DNA of 64,000 nt from the NCBI RefSeq assembly GCF_002902945.1, contig NZ_CP026101.1, positions 3,162,001-3,226,000 on the forward strand, in the 5' to 3' direction. The notes beneath the pieces are model-generated. The model was not told the origin of the DNA, did not search any database, and was given only the letters and a program-made list of their open reading frames with translations. Position 1 is the first letter of the stretch, and the number at the start of each line of letters is the position of its first letter. Position numbers and translations under genes: made by a program. The DNA comes from Paraburkholderia caribensis (GTDB lineage Bacteria > Pseudomonadota > Gammaproteobacteria > Burkholderiales > Burkholderiaceae). Positions 37,355 through 50,768 of the stretch are shown here, piece after piece.

Positions 37355-39433
37355 TCAGGCTCGTTCGACCTCGACGAGACAGTCGTAGAAGGTGGCGGAG
37401 CCGCCCAGGTCGGTCAACGCCTGGCTCGTGACCTGGTTGGCGTTGCGACCGTCCGGCGCGAGCTTTTTCCACCAGATCGACAGGCCGACGACGAGTCCAA
37501 CGCGTGCCTTGTCGGTCACGCGGGCGCGCGCTTGCATCGAACCGCGATCGTTGAAGATGCGGACCTGATCGCCGTCGTTGATGCCGCGTTTGCTTGCGTC
37601 GGCGGGATGGATATCGAGATGCGGCTCGCCTTCCGTCGCACGCAGGCTTTCGACGTTCACGAACGTGCTGTTGAGGAAATTGCGCGCGGGCGGCGAGATC
37701 ATCGCGAGCGGATAGCGGGCCGCGAGTTCAGGTGAGCCGTCTGCCGACTCGTAAGGCGGCAGATAATCCGGCACCGGTTCGAGGCCCAATTGCGCGAGTC
37801 GCTCGCTATAGAACTCGCACTTGCCCGATGGTGTGCGAAAGCCGCCATTCGCAAACGGCGCATCGGGGACATTCAGCTTTGCCCAGCCGTCGCGCTTGAG
37901 CGTCTCCCAGCTGTGGCCTTCCAGCATCGGATCGTTCCAACGAAACGCCGACGACGCCACCGCCTCATCGCTTTCATACAGCGCCGGCTCATCGAGGCCC
38001 ATCGCGCGCGCGATACCGCGAAAGATTTCCGTGTTCGGCCGCGCGTCGCCGACGGGCGCGATCGCAGGCAGGTTGACCATCACGTGCGTGTGCCCGTAAG
38101 ACTTATGAACATCGAGATGCTCGAGCTGCGTCGTAGCGGGCAGCAGCAGATCGGCATAGTCGGCCGTGTCGGTCTGGAAGTGCTCGAGCACGATCGTGAA
38201 CAGATCTTCGCGCGCAAAGCCGGCGGCGACGCGCTCGGAATCCGGCGCCACCGCGACGGGGTTCGAGTTGTACACGACGATCGCCTCGACCTTCGGCCCG
38301 AATGCGGCGTCACCCGAATGGCAAAGCGCGTCGCCGATAGCGTTCATATTCACGACGCGCGGCTGTTTCGAAGGCCAGCCCGGCATCAGGTCGGGCCGCG
38401 ACAACGCGTGTGAATCGACAGGCGCCCAGCCGGACGACGACAACAGCGCACCGCCCGCACGCTCGCGCCAGGCGCCCGTCAACGACGGCAGGCAAGCGAT
38501 CGCGCGAACGGCGTTGCCGCCGCCGCGTACACGCTGCATGCCGTAGTTCAGGCGAATCGCCGACTTTTTCGTGCTGCCGTAGAGGCGCGCCAGATCCACG
38601 ACCACCTGCTCGTCAATCCCACAGATCTCAGCGACGCGCGCAGGCGGATAGTCGAGAGCGCGCGCTTTCAGTTGATCGAATCCAAGCGTGTGATCAGCGA
38701 TGTAGGCGCGATCGAGCATGTCTTCTTCGATCAGCACGCGCATCATGCCCAGCGCAAGCGCGCCATCCGTGCCCGGCTTGAGCGCAATGTGCTGATGGCA
38801 TTTTTCAGCAGTGAGCGAGCGGTATGGGTCGATTGCGATCAGGCGCGCGCCGTTGCGCTTCGCCTCTTGCGCCCGCGTCCAGAAGTGCAGATTCGACGCG
38901 ATCGGGTTTGCGCCCCAGATCAGAATCACCTCGCTCTCGGAGAAAAACTCCGTGAGCATCCCGAGGCTTGCGCCGTATGTATATTTGAGACCCGCCGCGC
39001 CAGCCGCTGCGCAAATGGTCCGGTCCAGTTGCGAGGCGCCGAGCTTATGGAAAAAGCGCTGCGCGATGCTGTCGCCCTGCACGAAACCCATCGTGCCTGC
39101 GTAGCTGTACGGCACGATCGCTTCCGGCGCACGGCCGGCGATTTCCGACAGACGCTCGCCGGCGACGCGCAGCGCTTCATCCCAACTGATCGGCTCGAAG
39201 CGCCCTTCGCCTTTTCGACCAATCCGCCGCATCGGCGTCGTGAGCCGGTGTGGATGATGCACGCGATCCGCATAACGGCTGACCTTCGTGCACAGGACGC
39301 CTTGCGTCGGCGGGTGATCCGGTTCGCCGACAACCTTGATCGCGCGGCCGTTGTCGACGGTTACGCGCATTGCGCAGGTATCGGGGCAATCGTGCGGACA
39401 GACGGCGCGGGCGAATTCAGCGGGAGCGTTCAT
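37355..39433 (-). CDS. Molybdopterin-dependent oxidoreductase (DMSO reductase superfamily)
   Basis: A 692-residue enzyme of the molybdopterin-guanine-dinucleotide family. The N-terminal cysteines in CPHDCPDTCAM and GVLCTKV form a 4Fe-4S site. Molybdopterin-binding segments include IWGANPIASN, LIAIDPYRS and RLNYGMQR; the C-terminal dinucleotide-binding domain runs from about residue 570 with FLNSTFVNVESLR. No Tat signal peptide is present, so the protein is cytosolic. The substrate is unknown; relatives include formate dehydrogenase-like and biotin sulfoxide reductase-like enzymes. No subunit genes adjoin it. Confidence 0.85.
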   Translation of the reverse strand: MNAPAEFARAVCPHDCPDTCAMRVTVDNGRAIKVVGEPDHPPTQGVLCTKVSRYADRVHHPHRLTTPMRRIGRKGEGRFEPISWDEALRVAGERLSEIAGRAPEAIVPYSYAGTMGFVQGDSIAQRFFHKLGASQLDRTICAAAGAAGLKYTYGASLGMLTEFFSESEVILIWGANPIASNLHFWTRAQEAKRNGARLIAIDPYRSLTAEKCHQHIALKPGTDGALALGMMRVLIEEDMLDRAYIADHTLGFDQLKARALDYPPARVAEICGIDEQVVVDLARLYGSTKKSAIRLNYGMQRVRGGGNAVRAIACLPSLTGAWRERAGGALLSSSGWAPVDSHALSRPDLMPGWPSKQPRVVNMNAIGDALCHSGDAAFGPKVEAIVVYNSNPVAVAPDSERVAAGFAREDLFTIVLEHFQTDTADYADLLLPATTQLEHLDVHKSYGHTHVMVNLPAIAPVGDARPNTEIFRGIARAMGLDEPALYESDEAVASSAFRWNDPMLEGHSWETLKRDGWAKLNVPDAPFANGGFRTPSGKCEFYSERLAQLGLEPVPDYLPPYESADGSPELAARYPLAMISPPARNFLNSTFVNVESLRATEGEPHLDIHPADASKRGINDGDQVRIFNDRGSMQARARVTDKARVGLVVGLSIWWKKLAPDGRNANQVTSQALTDLGGSATFYDCLVEVERA

Positions 39434-39601
39434 GTTTGTATCGAGGGACTGCGCGGATGAAGGTGTTGATTTTATTACGTTCCGGCGTCCGGATCCGACA
39501 CATGGCCGTCAAAAATGGGGATCGGCGTAGAATCGATTTTGATCTTCTCCGGAATCGACTGTCCGGATCAACTGCACACACAGCCAGACACTCAATCCAT
39601 C

Positions 39602-40795
39602 ATGAAACTGCTTCCTGAAATCCAAGCCGCTCGCGGCGAAATTCAGACTCTCCGACGAACAATCCACGCCAATCCGGAGTTGCGATATGAAGAGACGCAG
39701 ACAGCGTCACTCGTCGCCAAGACATTGGCTGGATGGGGTATCGAGGTGCATGAAGGCATCGGAAAAACCGGCGTGGTCGGTGTGCTCAAGCGCGGAACGG
39801 GGACGAAATCAATCGGCTTGCGCGCGGATATGGACGCGCTGCCTATCCAGGAACTGAATACTTTCGATCACCGCTCGAAAAACGAAGGGAAGATGCATGC
39901 GTGCGGTCACGATGGACATACCGCGATGCTGCTGGGCGCGGCGCGCCATCTCGCCAAGCACGGCGATTTCGACGGGACGATTGTGTTCATCTTTCAACCG
40001 GCGGAGGAAGGCGGAGCCGGTGCGCAGGCGATGATCGACGATGGGCTGTTCACGCGCTTTCCGGTGGACGCCGTATTTGGCATCCATAACTGGCCGGGCA
40101 TGCCCGCGGGACATTTCGGCGTCACCGAAGGTCCGATCATGGCGTCGAGCAACGAGTTCCGCATTGAAATTAAAGGCGTCGGCTCGCATGCGGCTTTGCC
40201 GCATAACGGTCGCGATCCCGTGTTCACGGCTGTGCAAATCGCGAATGGCCTGCAAAGCGTCATCACGCGCAACAAAAAGCCGCTCGATACCGCCGTCCTG
40301 TCGATCACCCAGATTCATGCCGGTGATGCTGTCAACGTCGTGCCGGATTATGCATGGCTTGCGGGGACCGTTCGGACTTTCACGACAGAGACGCTCGATC
40401 TGATCGAAACGCGGATGCGAAAGATCGTGCAGAGCACGGCTGAAGCCTACGAGTGTTCGGTCGAGATGACCTTCCATCGCAACTATCCGCCGACGATCAA
40501 TAGCGGGAAGGAAGCGCGGTTTGCTGCGGCGGTGATGAAGGAAGTCGTCGGAGAGGAGAAGGTTGACGATACCGTCGAACCAACGATGGGCGCAGAAGAC
40601 TTTTCGTTCATGCTGTTGGCGAAGCCCGGCTGCTATGCGTTCCTCGGAAACGGCAACGGTGGACATCGCGAGGCCGGGCATGGTGCCGGTCCCTGTATGC
40701 TGCACAATGCTAGCTACGATTTCAACGATGACCTGCTGCCGGTCGGGGCCACGTACTGGGTGCGGTTGGCGCAGCGTTTTTTAGCTGAGGCTTAG
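39602..40795 (+). CDS. M20 family amidohydrolase (hippurate hydrolase-like)
   Basis: A 397-residue M20D peptidase. Metal-binding signatures are ADMDALPIQE (near residue 80), HACGHDGHTAMLLGAA (near 100), FQPAEEGGAGA (near 130) and the C-terminal TMGAEDFSFM. Family members cleave N-acyl amino acids such as hippurate or N-acetyl amino acids; the exact substrate is not evident. Start at 39602 (MKLLPEIQAARG) chosen over an in-frame start at 39515 that would add unconserved residues. Third codon positions are less GC-rich than in neighbouring genes. Divergent from the molybdopterin enzyme gene. Confidence 0.87.
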   Translation: MKLLPEIQAARGEIQTLRRTIHANPELRYEETQTASLVAKTLAGWGIEVHEGIGKTGVVGVLKRGTGTKSIGLRADMDALPIQELNTFDHRSKNEGKMHACGHDGHTAMLLGAARHLAKHGDFDGTIVFIFQPAEEGGAGAQAMIDDGLFTRFPVDAVFGIHNWPGMPAGHFGVTEGPIMASSNEFRIEIKGVGSHAALPHNGRDPVFTAVQIANGLQSVITRNKKPLDTAVLSITQIHAGDAVNVVPDYAWLAGTVRTFTTETLDLIETRMRKIVQSTAEAYECSVEMTFHRNYPPTINSGKEARFAAAVMKEVVGEEKVDDTVEPTMGAEDFSFMLLAKPGCYAFLGNGNGGHREAGHGAGPCMLHNASYDFNDDLLPVGATYWVRLAQRFLAEA

Positions 40796-41029
40796 AGCTT
40801 GCCAACGTAGCATGGGTATGCGAAGGGACGCGTTTACTGCTCCGCCGATGGCGTGCGGTCCGGGATGTGAGCACAAAGTGGCCGCGGGTCGGCCAAGCTG
40901 ACGATCGCCCCGCCTGGTGACGGTTATGCAGGTTGATGCCGTCCGGAGATGGCGGGGATAGACAGATCTGGGCCGTTGCGGTTTGGCAGGGCCGCTGGCT
41001 CGACGTTAAAAACATGCGCCGGAAACGCC

Positions 41030-41057
41030 AAGACCCCGCTTTTGAGGGCGGGGTCTT
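41030..41057 (-). terminator. Likely rrn operon terminator
   Basis: Arms AAGACCCCGC/GCGGGGTCTT with an 8-nt loop lie about 15 bp after the 5S gene on the minus strand. The T-run after it is weak. Confidence 0.7.
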
Positions 41058-41071
41058 GTCTTGGGTAAGGA

Positions 41072-41187
41072 GCCTGACGATTACCTACTTTCACACGGGC
41101 AATCCGCACTATCATCGGCGTGGAGTCGTTTCACGGTCCTGTTCGGGATGGGAAGGGGTGGTACCGACTCGCTATGGTCATCAGGCA
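41072..41187 (-). rRNA. rrf: 5S ribosomal RNA
   Basis: The minus strand begins TGCCTGATGACCATAGCGAG and ends ...AGTAGGTAATCGTCAGGC, with the universally conserved CCCATCCCGAACAG in loop B/C. Length is about 116 nt. Ends may shift by a few bases. Confidence 0.93.
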
Positions 41188-41330
41188 TGACGGGTTGCTG
41201 CGTCGCGCTGGAGGTTGGGTAACCTGGTCGCGCCACAGCCAATCGGGAAGAAGCGTAAAGAGGGTATGGGTTGTGTTGTTTCTGGCACAACACCGATCTC
41301 AACCTGATGCGTAAAACACACCGGTTATAG

Positions 41331-44210
<2,880 letters not shown>

Positions 44211-44406
44211 CTATAACGGGTGTGTCTCGTCGTGTTGCCACGCCAGACTCACTCGCTACAGGCTGAGTATTCGCGTTGTGCCGTATTCCAGGTTCGTCTT
44301 TCGATGAACTCAAAAAATACATTGATACAATCACAACCCTGATTCACCTACTCACGCGCCCATCTCTAAGCACGCTTTCGTGAATCTCTTTACTACTTCT
44401 TCCTGA

Positions 44407-44419
44407 TTGTTAAAGAACG
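44407..44419 (-). promoter_or_regulatory. boxA antitermination site before 23S
   Basis: CGTTCTTTAACAA on the minus strand matches the NusB/NusE-binding boxA consensus. It lies in the spacer between tRNA-Ala and 23S, where a second boxA is expected. Confidence 0.75.
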
Positions 44420-44515
44420 ACAGCCGATATGAGTTACTGCTTCATATCCAGTCTGACTGGCTCAATTGCCAATGCGAAGTCTTCTGCGTTCTGCAGAACA
44501 CTGTGCATTGGGAAT

Positions 44516-44591
44516 TGGTGGAGGATGACGGGATCGAACCGACGACCCCCTGCTTGCAAAGCAGGTGCTCTCCCAGCTGAGCTAATCCCCC
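44516..44591 (-). tRNA. tRNA-Ala (anticodon TGC)
   Basis: A 76-nt tRNA in the rrn spacer. The acceptor GGGGGAT pairs with ATCCTCC, the anticodon loop is TTTGCAA, and CCA is encoded. Confidence 0.97.
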
Positions 44592-44643
44592 AGTCACACA
44601 GTACACAGGGGGGTTTCGCGATCAGCCACCGCAGACAAGACGC

Positions 44644-44720
44644 TGGTGGGTCTGGATGGATTCGAACCATCGACCCCCGCCTTATCAAGACGGTGCTCTA
44701 ACCGACTGAGCTACAGACCC
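44644..44720 (-). tRNA. tRNA-Ile (anticodon GAT)
   Basis: A 77-nt tRNA in the rrn spacer, immediately after 16S. The acceptor GGGTCTG pairs with CAGACCC, the anticodon loop is TTGATAA, and CCA is encoded. Confidence 0.97.
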
Positions 44721-44787
44721 CTGAGCCTGTCTTCAATTAACAGCCGACAAGTGTGAGCGCTCAACTTGTGAAACGCTAAAGCTCTGG

Positions 44788-46318
<1,531 letters not shown>

Positions 46319-46516
46319 AAACCTGTTACTGTTTTTCGGTTTCGTCAGAAACCGGTCGCTCACTCAAAATCACTGACGAAAGATCTGCGCTGGGTCTTTC
46401 AACCCAGTCAAACCTTCCTCAATTTCTTCCGTGTGAGACTCGATTACTTTCGCTATCAGTGACCCGAAGATCACCGCGCGCCTCGTCATCGAGCGCCCAC
46501 ACTTATCGGCTGTTGA

Positions 46517-46529
46517 TTGTTAAAGAACA
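46517..46529 (-). promoter_or_regulatory. boxA antitermination site in the rrn leader
   Basis: TGTTCTTTAACAA on the minus strand is a near-perfect boxA, about 200 nt before 16S. It recruits the NusB-NusE antitermination complex. Confidence 0.8.
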
Positions 46530-46585
46530 TTCGCGGGAAGCGCCTTGCTTTCACCACGTTGCTGCGTCAGCAGCAGAGAAACGAG

Positions 46586-46614
46586 ATTATGAAGAACCTT
46601 TTTCGTTTCGTCAA
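46586..46614 (-). promoter_or_regulatory. rrn promoter P2 (proximal)
   Basis: TTGACG (46609-46614) and CATAAT (46586-46591) on the minus strand, 17 bp apart. Confidence 0.68.
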
Positions 46615-46728
46615 CCGGTTTTTTTAACTTCCCAACCCGCCGACTCCACCGGAAAGCCCCGTCAATGCTGGCTCTCCCGCCTTCCTCGTTTGCTTCGCGC
46701 CGCGTTGGCCGCAGCGCGAAAGACCGGA

Positions 46729-46757
46729 ATTCTAGACACTTGCATGCGGGGTTGCAA
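46729..46757 (-). promoter_or_regulatory. rrn promoter P1 (distal)
   Basis: TTGCAA (46752-46757) and TAGAAT (46729-46734) on the minus strand, 17 bp apart. Confidence 0.6.
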
Positions 46758-46777
46758 GTGGTTTTTGAGCGATTCCA

Positions 46778-47554
46778 TCAACGGTGCTTAAAGACGGGTT
46801 TTCGCTTCTCGACGAACGCAGCCATCCCTTCTTTCTGGTCTTCCGTTGCGAAGAGCGAATGGAACAATCGACGCTCGAAATGCACGCCCTCTGCCAAAGT
46901 CGTCTCGTAAGCGCGGTTGACCGACTCCTTTACCATCATGACCGCCGGCATCGGAAACTCGGCGATGGTCGCAGCCGCAGTGATTGCCTCGTCGATCAGA
47001 TTCGCCGCCGGGATCACACGCGACACCAGTCCGGAACGCTCCGCCTCGGCGGCATCCATGAATCGCGCGGTCAGGCACATATCCATCGCCTTGGCCTTCG
47101 ACACCGCGCGCGGCAATCGTTGCGTACCGCCGGCCCCAGGCATGATGCCAAGCTTGATCTCCGGCTGACCGAACTTCGCAGTGTCAGCCGCAAGAATGAT
47201 GTCGCACATCATCGCGAGTTCGCAGCCACCGCCAAGCGCGAAACCGGCAACGGCAGCAATGATCGGCTTGCGAACTGATCGGACAGCTTCCCAGTTGCGC
47301 GTGATGTAGTCGCCCTTATAAACATCCATATAAGAGTATGTCGACATCATTCCGATGTCCGCGCCCGCCGCAAATGCTTTCTCGCTTCCAGTAATAACAA
47401 TGGCGCCAATGCCCTCATCCGAATCGAACGCCCTCAGCGCTTCGCCCAGTTCATCCATCAGTGCGTCATTGAGCGCGTTAAGCGCCTTCGGACGGTTCAG
47501 TGTAATGAGGCCGACGCGGCCACGCGTCTCAACCAGAATGTTCTCGAAACCCAT
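46778..47554 (-). CDS. Enoyl-CoA hydratase of the phenylacetate cluster (PaaF-like)
   Basis: A 258-residue crotonase-fold hydratase. The CoA/oxyanion loops are in AFAAGADIGMM and ALGGGCELAMMCD, and the two catalytic glutamates are placed in GGGCELAMM and FGQPEIKLGIMPGAGGTQRL as in classical (S)-specific hydratases. Its place, divergent from paaN behind a shared operator-like palindrome, suggests a role in phenylacetate breakdown, probably hydration of 2,3-dehydroadipyl-CoA (PaaF), though a general fatty-acid hydratase is possible. The stop lies about 20 bp from rrn promoter P1. Confidence 0.87.
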   Translation of the reverse strand: MGFENILVETRGRVGLITLNRPKALNALNDALMDELGEALRAFDSDEGIGAIVITGSEKAFAAGADIGMMSTYSYMDVYKGDYITRNWEAVRSVRKPIIAAVAGFALGGGCELAMMCDIILAADTAKFGQPEIKLGIMPGAGGTQRLPRAVSKAKAMDMCLTARFMDAAEAERSGLVSRVIPAANLIDEAITAAATIAEFPMPAVMMVKESVNRAYETTLAEGVHFERRLFHSLFATEDQKEGMAAFVEKRKPVFKHR

Positions 47555-47626
47555 GCACTCCTCCTAAGTGTTTACCAGCAGGCGCAAGAGGCTCGCGCCG
47601 CATCCCAATAATGCTAACATTCACCA

Positions 47627-47640
47627 ACCAACCGGTCGGT
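47627..47640. promoter_or_regulatory. PaaR-like (TetR family) operator
   Basis: ACCAACCGGTCGGT is a near-perfect palindrome around CCGG, with one mismatched pair. It resembles the ACCGACCGGTCGGT-type sites described for PaaR, the TetR-family phenylacetyl-CoA-responsive repressor of beta-proteobacteria. It lies between the divergent hydratase and paaN genes. No paaR gene is in the window. Confidence 0.68.
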
Positions 47641-47690
47641 CAATAAATCGACGAGGTTGCCTCCAACATTCAGTCAGCATCTTGCCCGCC

Positions 47691-49382
47691 ATGACCCACA
47701 CACTCTTTACGAAGCACGAAGACACGCTGCAGAAAGCCCTTGCCGCCATTGAAGCCCGCGGCTACTGGAGCCCGTTCTCTGAAATGCCGAGTCCCAAAGT
47801 GTACGGGGAAACGGCGAACGCGGACGGCGAATCGGCGTTCAAAGCTCTCCTGAACAATAAGTTCGAACTCGACCAGCCGAGCACGGGCGAGATCACAGCA
47901 GCGGAACAATCGCCTTTCGGTTTTCCGCTCGGCGTCCGGTATCCCAAATCGGATCCGGACGCACTGATTGCAGCTGCAGCCAAAGCGCAACCGGCATGGC
48001 GCGAAGCTGGTCCTAAAGCCTGGATCGGCGTGAGCCTCGAGATTCTTGCGCGCCTCAATCGGCTGAGCTTTGAGATCGGCTACAGCGTGATGCACACCAC
48101 TGGTCAGGCATTCATGATGGCTTTCCAGGCGGGCGGTCCGCATGCGCAGGATCGCGCGCTCGAAGCCGTCACCTACGCGTGGGATCAGTTGCGCCGAATT
48201 CCCGCCACCGCTCACTGGGAAAAGCCGCAAGGTAAGAATCCGCCGCTCGCGATGCAGAAGCGCTTCAACATCGCGCCACGCGGAACAGGTCTCGTCCTCG
48301 GGTGCTGCACCTTCCCGACGTGGAATGGTTACCCGGGTCTGTTCGCAGACCTGGCAACTGGCAACACTGTCATCGTCAAGCCGCACCCGGGCGCGATCCT
48401 GCCGCTCGCGATCACCGTGCGCGTCGCCCGCGACGTGCTGCGTGAAGCCGGTTTCGATCCGAACGTCGTGACCTTGCTCGCGACCGAACCGAACGACGGC
48501 GAACTGGTTCAGAACCTCGCACAGCGCCCGGAAATCAAGCTGATCGACTTCACGGGCAGTACGCAAAACGGCACCTGGCTGGAGCGCAACGCACACCAGG
48601 CGCAGGTGTTCACCGAAAAGGCCGGCGTTAACCAGATCGTGATCGACTCCGTCGACGACATCAAAGCCGTCGCGCGTAACATCGCGTTCTCGCTGGCCCT
48701 GTACTCGGGCCAGATGTGCACTGCGCCACAAAACATCTATGTGCCGCGCGACGGCATTCGAACGGCCGAAGGCACGATCTCGTTCCAGGCCGTTGCCGAC
48801 GCAATTGCCAGTGCTGTCTACAAACTCGGCTCGGACCCGGCCCGCGCTGTAGAACTGCTGGGCGCGATCCAGAACGAAGCGATCGAGCAGCGTATCGACG
48901 AAGCCCGCGAGCTGGGACACGTTCTCGCGGACAGCCAGTCGCTAGAGCATCCGACATTCGCGGGCGCCCGCGTACGAACTCCTCTTGTGCTGCAACTCGA
49001 TGCCGCGACCGACGAAGCGAAGTTCACGAAAGAATGGTTCGGCCCGATCTCCTTCGTGATCGCCACGGACTCGACTGCGCAGTCACTCGAACTTGCCGGT
49101 CGCATCGCCGCCGAACACGGCGCGCTCACTCTCTCGGTCTATAGCACGGACGACACGGTGATCGAGGCGGCCACGGAAGCTTCGATTCTTGGCGGCGTCG
49201 CGCTCTCCATCAATCTGACGGGCGGCGTTTTCGTCAATCAGTCGGCAGCGTTCTCCGACTTCCACGGCACGGGCGCCAACCCCGCTGCGAATGCCGCGCT
49301 CGCCGACGCTGCCTTCGTCGCGAATCGCTTCCGCGTCGTTCAAAGCCGGGTTCATGTTGAACCGAAGGCCGTCGCCGCGTAA
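47691..49382 (+). CDS. paaN: Phenylacetate degradation aldehyde dehydrogenase PaaN
   Basis: A 563-residue aldehyde dehydrogenase-family protein of the PaaN type. Visible are the coenzyme-binding part NTVIVKPHPGAILPLAI, IDFTGSTQNGTWLE, the conserved EKAGVNQ in place of the usual ELGG motif, and the catalytic cysteine in ALYSGQMCTAPQNIYV. It oxidises the semialdehyde formed on opening the oxepin-CoA ring. Unlike E. coli PaaZ it lacks a fused MaoC-type hydratase domain. Start at 47691 (MTHTLFTKHEDTL); the frame is open from 47568 but conservation begins here. First gene of the paaN-thiolase-paaG-paaI-paaK series. Confidence 0.9.
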   Translation: MTHTLFTKHEDTLQKALAAIEARGYWSPFSEMPSPKVYGETANADGESAFKALLNNKFELDQPSTGEITAAEQSPFGFPLGVRYPKSDPDALIAAAAKAQPAWREAGPKAWIGVSLEILARLNRLSFEIGYSVMHTTGQAFMMAFQAGGPHAQDRALEAVTYAWDQLRRIPATAHWEKPQGKNPPLAMQKRFNIAPRGTGLVLGCCTFPTWNGYPGLFADLATGNTVIVKPHPGAILPLAITVRVARDVLREAGFDPNVVTLLATEPNDGELVQNLAQRPEIKLIDFTGSTQNGTWLERNAHQAQVFTEKAGVNQIVIDSVDDIKAVARNIAFSLALYSGQMCTAPQNIYVPRDGIRTAEGTISFQAVADAIASAVYKLGSDPARAVELLGAIQNEAIEQRIDEARELGHVLADSQSLEHPTFAGARVRTPLVLQLDAATDEAKFTKEWFGPISFVIATDSTAQSLELAGRIAAEHGALTLSVYSTDDTVIEAATEASILGGVALSINLTGGVFVNQSAAFSDFHGTGANPAANAALADAAFVANRFRVVQSRVHVEPKAVAA

Positions 49383-49522
49383 GTCGGCCGAACGATATAG
49401 GACGTTTGACCGACGTTTTGGCCTATAACTTCGGGCCGACTGAAACCGTGTCAGACGTCGAACTAACATGCAGTTCAAGGGCCGGCGCGCTTGCCGGTCC
49501 GCTCTCTTGCAGGAACCCCGAC

Positions 49523-50725
49523 ATGACCGACGCATTTATCTGTGACGCGATTCGCACTCCCTTCGGCCGGTACGGCGGCGCGCTCAAAGACGTCCGTGCC
49601 GACGATCTGGGCGCTGTCCCGATCAAGGCGCTGATCGAACGAAATCCAGGCGTAAATTGGCGCGCGCTCGACGACGTGATCTATGGTTGCGCCAATCAGG
49701 CGGGGGAAGATAACCGGAACGTGGCACGCATGTCAGCACTGCTCGCCGGCTTGCCGACAGACGCGCCCGGCGGCACGATTAACCGGCTGTGCGGATCAGG
49801 CATGGACGCGGTCGGCACGGCTGCCCGCGCGATCAGGGCTGGCGAGGCAAACCTGATGATTGCGGGCGGCGTCGAGAGCATGACGCGCGCGCCGTTCGTA
49901 ATGAGCAAGGCAACATCGGCGTTCTCCCGGCAGTCGGAGATTCACGACACGACCATCGGCTGGCGTTTCGTCAACGCACAGATGAAGCGCGACTACGGCG
50001 TCGACTCGATGCCCGAGACGGCGGAAAACGTCGCCGTCGACTTCAATATCAGCCGGGCCGACCAGGACGCGTTCGCAATGCGCAGTCAGGAAAAGGCGGC
50101 CCGCGCACAACGCGATGGAACGCTCGCGCAGGAAATCGTGCCCGTCGAAATTCCGCAGAAGAAGGGCGAACCAATCCGCGTGACGCTCGACGAGCATCCG
50201 CGTGAAACGTCGCTCGAATCACTGGGCAAACTGAAGGGTGTCGTGCGGCCGGATGGCTCGGTGACGGCAGGCAACGCATCAGGCGTCAACGACGGTTCAT
50301 GCGCACTTCTCATTGCCAGTCACACAGCGGCAGAACAGTACGGCCTGCGGCGGCGTGCTCGTGTGATCGGCATGGCGACGGCAGGCGTCGAGCCGCGCAT
50401 CATGGGCATCGGGCCGGCGCCCGCCACGCAGAAGCTGCTCAAGCAACTCAATATGACGCTCGACCAGTTCGACGTGATCGAGCTCAACGAAGCGTTTGCG
50501 TCCCAAGGTCTGGCCGTTCTGCGTCAACTCGGTTTGCGCGACGACGATCCTCGCGTCAATCCCAACGGTGGTGCGATCGCGCTGGGGCACCCGCTCGGGG
50601 CGTCCGGCGCGCGCCTGATTACGACGGCGCTGTATCAGCTCGAGCGCACCAATGGCCGTTACGCACTGTGCACGATGTGCATCGGCGTCGGACAGGGCAT
50701 CGCACTCGCCATCGAGCGCGTCTGA
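49523..50725 (+). CDS. pcaF: 3-oxoadipyl-CoA thiolase
   Basis: A 400-residue thiolase that cleaves 3-oxoadipyl-CoA to succinyl-CoA and acetyl-CoA, the last step of the phenylacetate and beta-ketoadipate pathways (also called PaaJ/PaaE). The acylated cysteine is in NRLCGSGMDAVG (about residue 90), the His in GGAIALGHPLGASGAR (about 355) and the second cysteine in CTMCIGVGQG (about 386). The start at 49523 follows a 140-bp gap from paaN with AGGAACC upstream. Confidence 0.93.
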   Translation: MTDAFICDAIRTPFGRYGGALKDVRADDLGAVPIKALIERNPGVNWRALDDVIYGCANQAGEDNRNVARMSALLAGLPTDAPGGTINRLCGSGMDAVGTAARAIRAGEANLMIAGGVESMTRAPFVMSKATSAFSRQSEIHDTTIGWRFVNAQMKRDYGVDSMPETAENVAVDFNISRADQDAFAMRSQEKAARAQRDGTLAQEIVPVEIPQKKGEPIRVTLDEHPRETSLESLGKLKGVVRPDGSVTAGNASGVNDGSCALLIASHTAAEQYGLRRRARVIGMATAGVEPRIMGIGPAPATQKLLKQLNMTLDQFDVIELNEAFASQGLAVLRQLGLRDDDPRVNPNGGAIALGHPLGASGARLITTALYQLERTNGRYALCTMCIGVGQGIALAIERV

Positions 50726-50768
50726 GCGACCCGACACCCGAAACCGAATGGAGACGAGGAGACAAGCG

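Larger units (their letters stand above)
46319..46777 (-). other. rrn leader and promoter region
   Basis: A 459-bp stretch without a protein gene. It holds two sigma70-type promoters and a boxA in front of 16S. The upstream promoter starts only about 20 bp from the stop codon of the enoyl-CoA hydratase gene, so there is no space for a separate upstream region outside that gene. Confidence 0.8.

Noticed and set aside
40796..41029. Possible small genes between the M20 gene and the rrn terminator
   Set aside because: No frame has a ribosome binding site or a recognisable protein pattern; the short frames are shadows.
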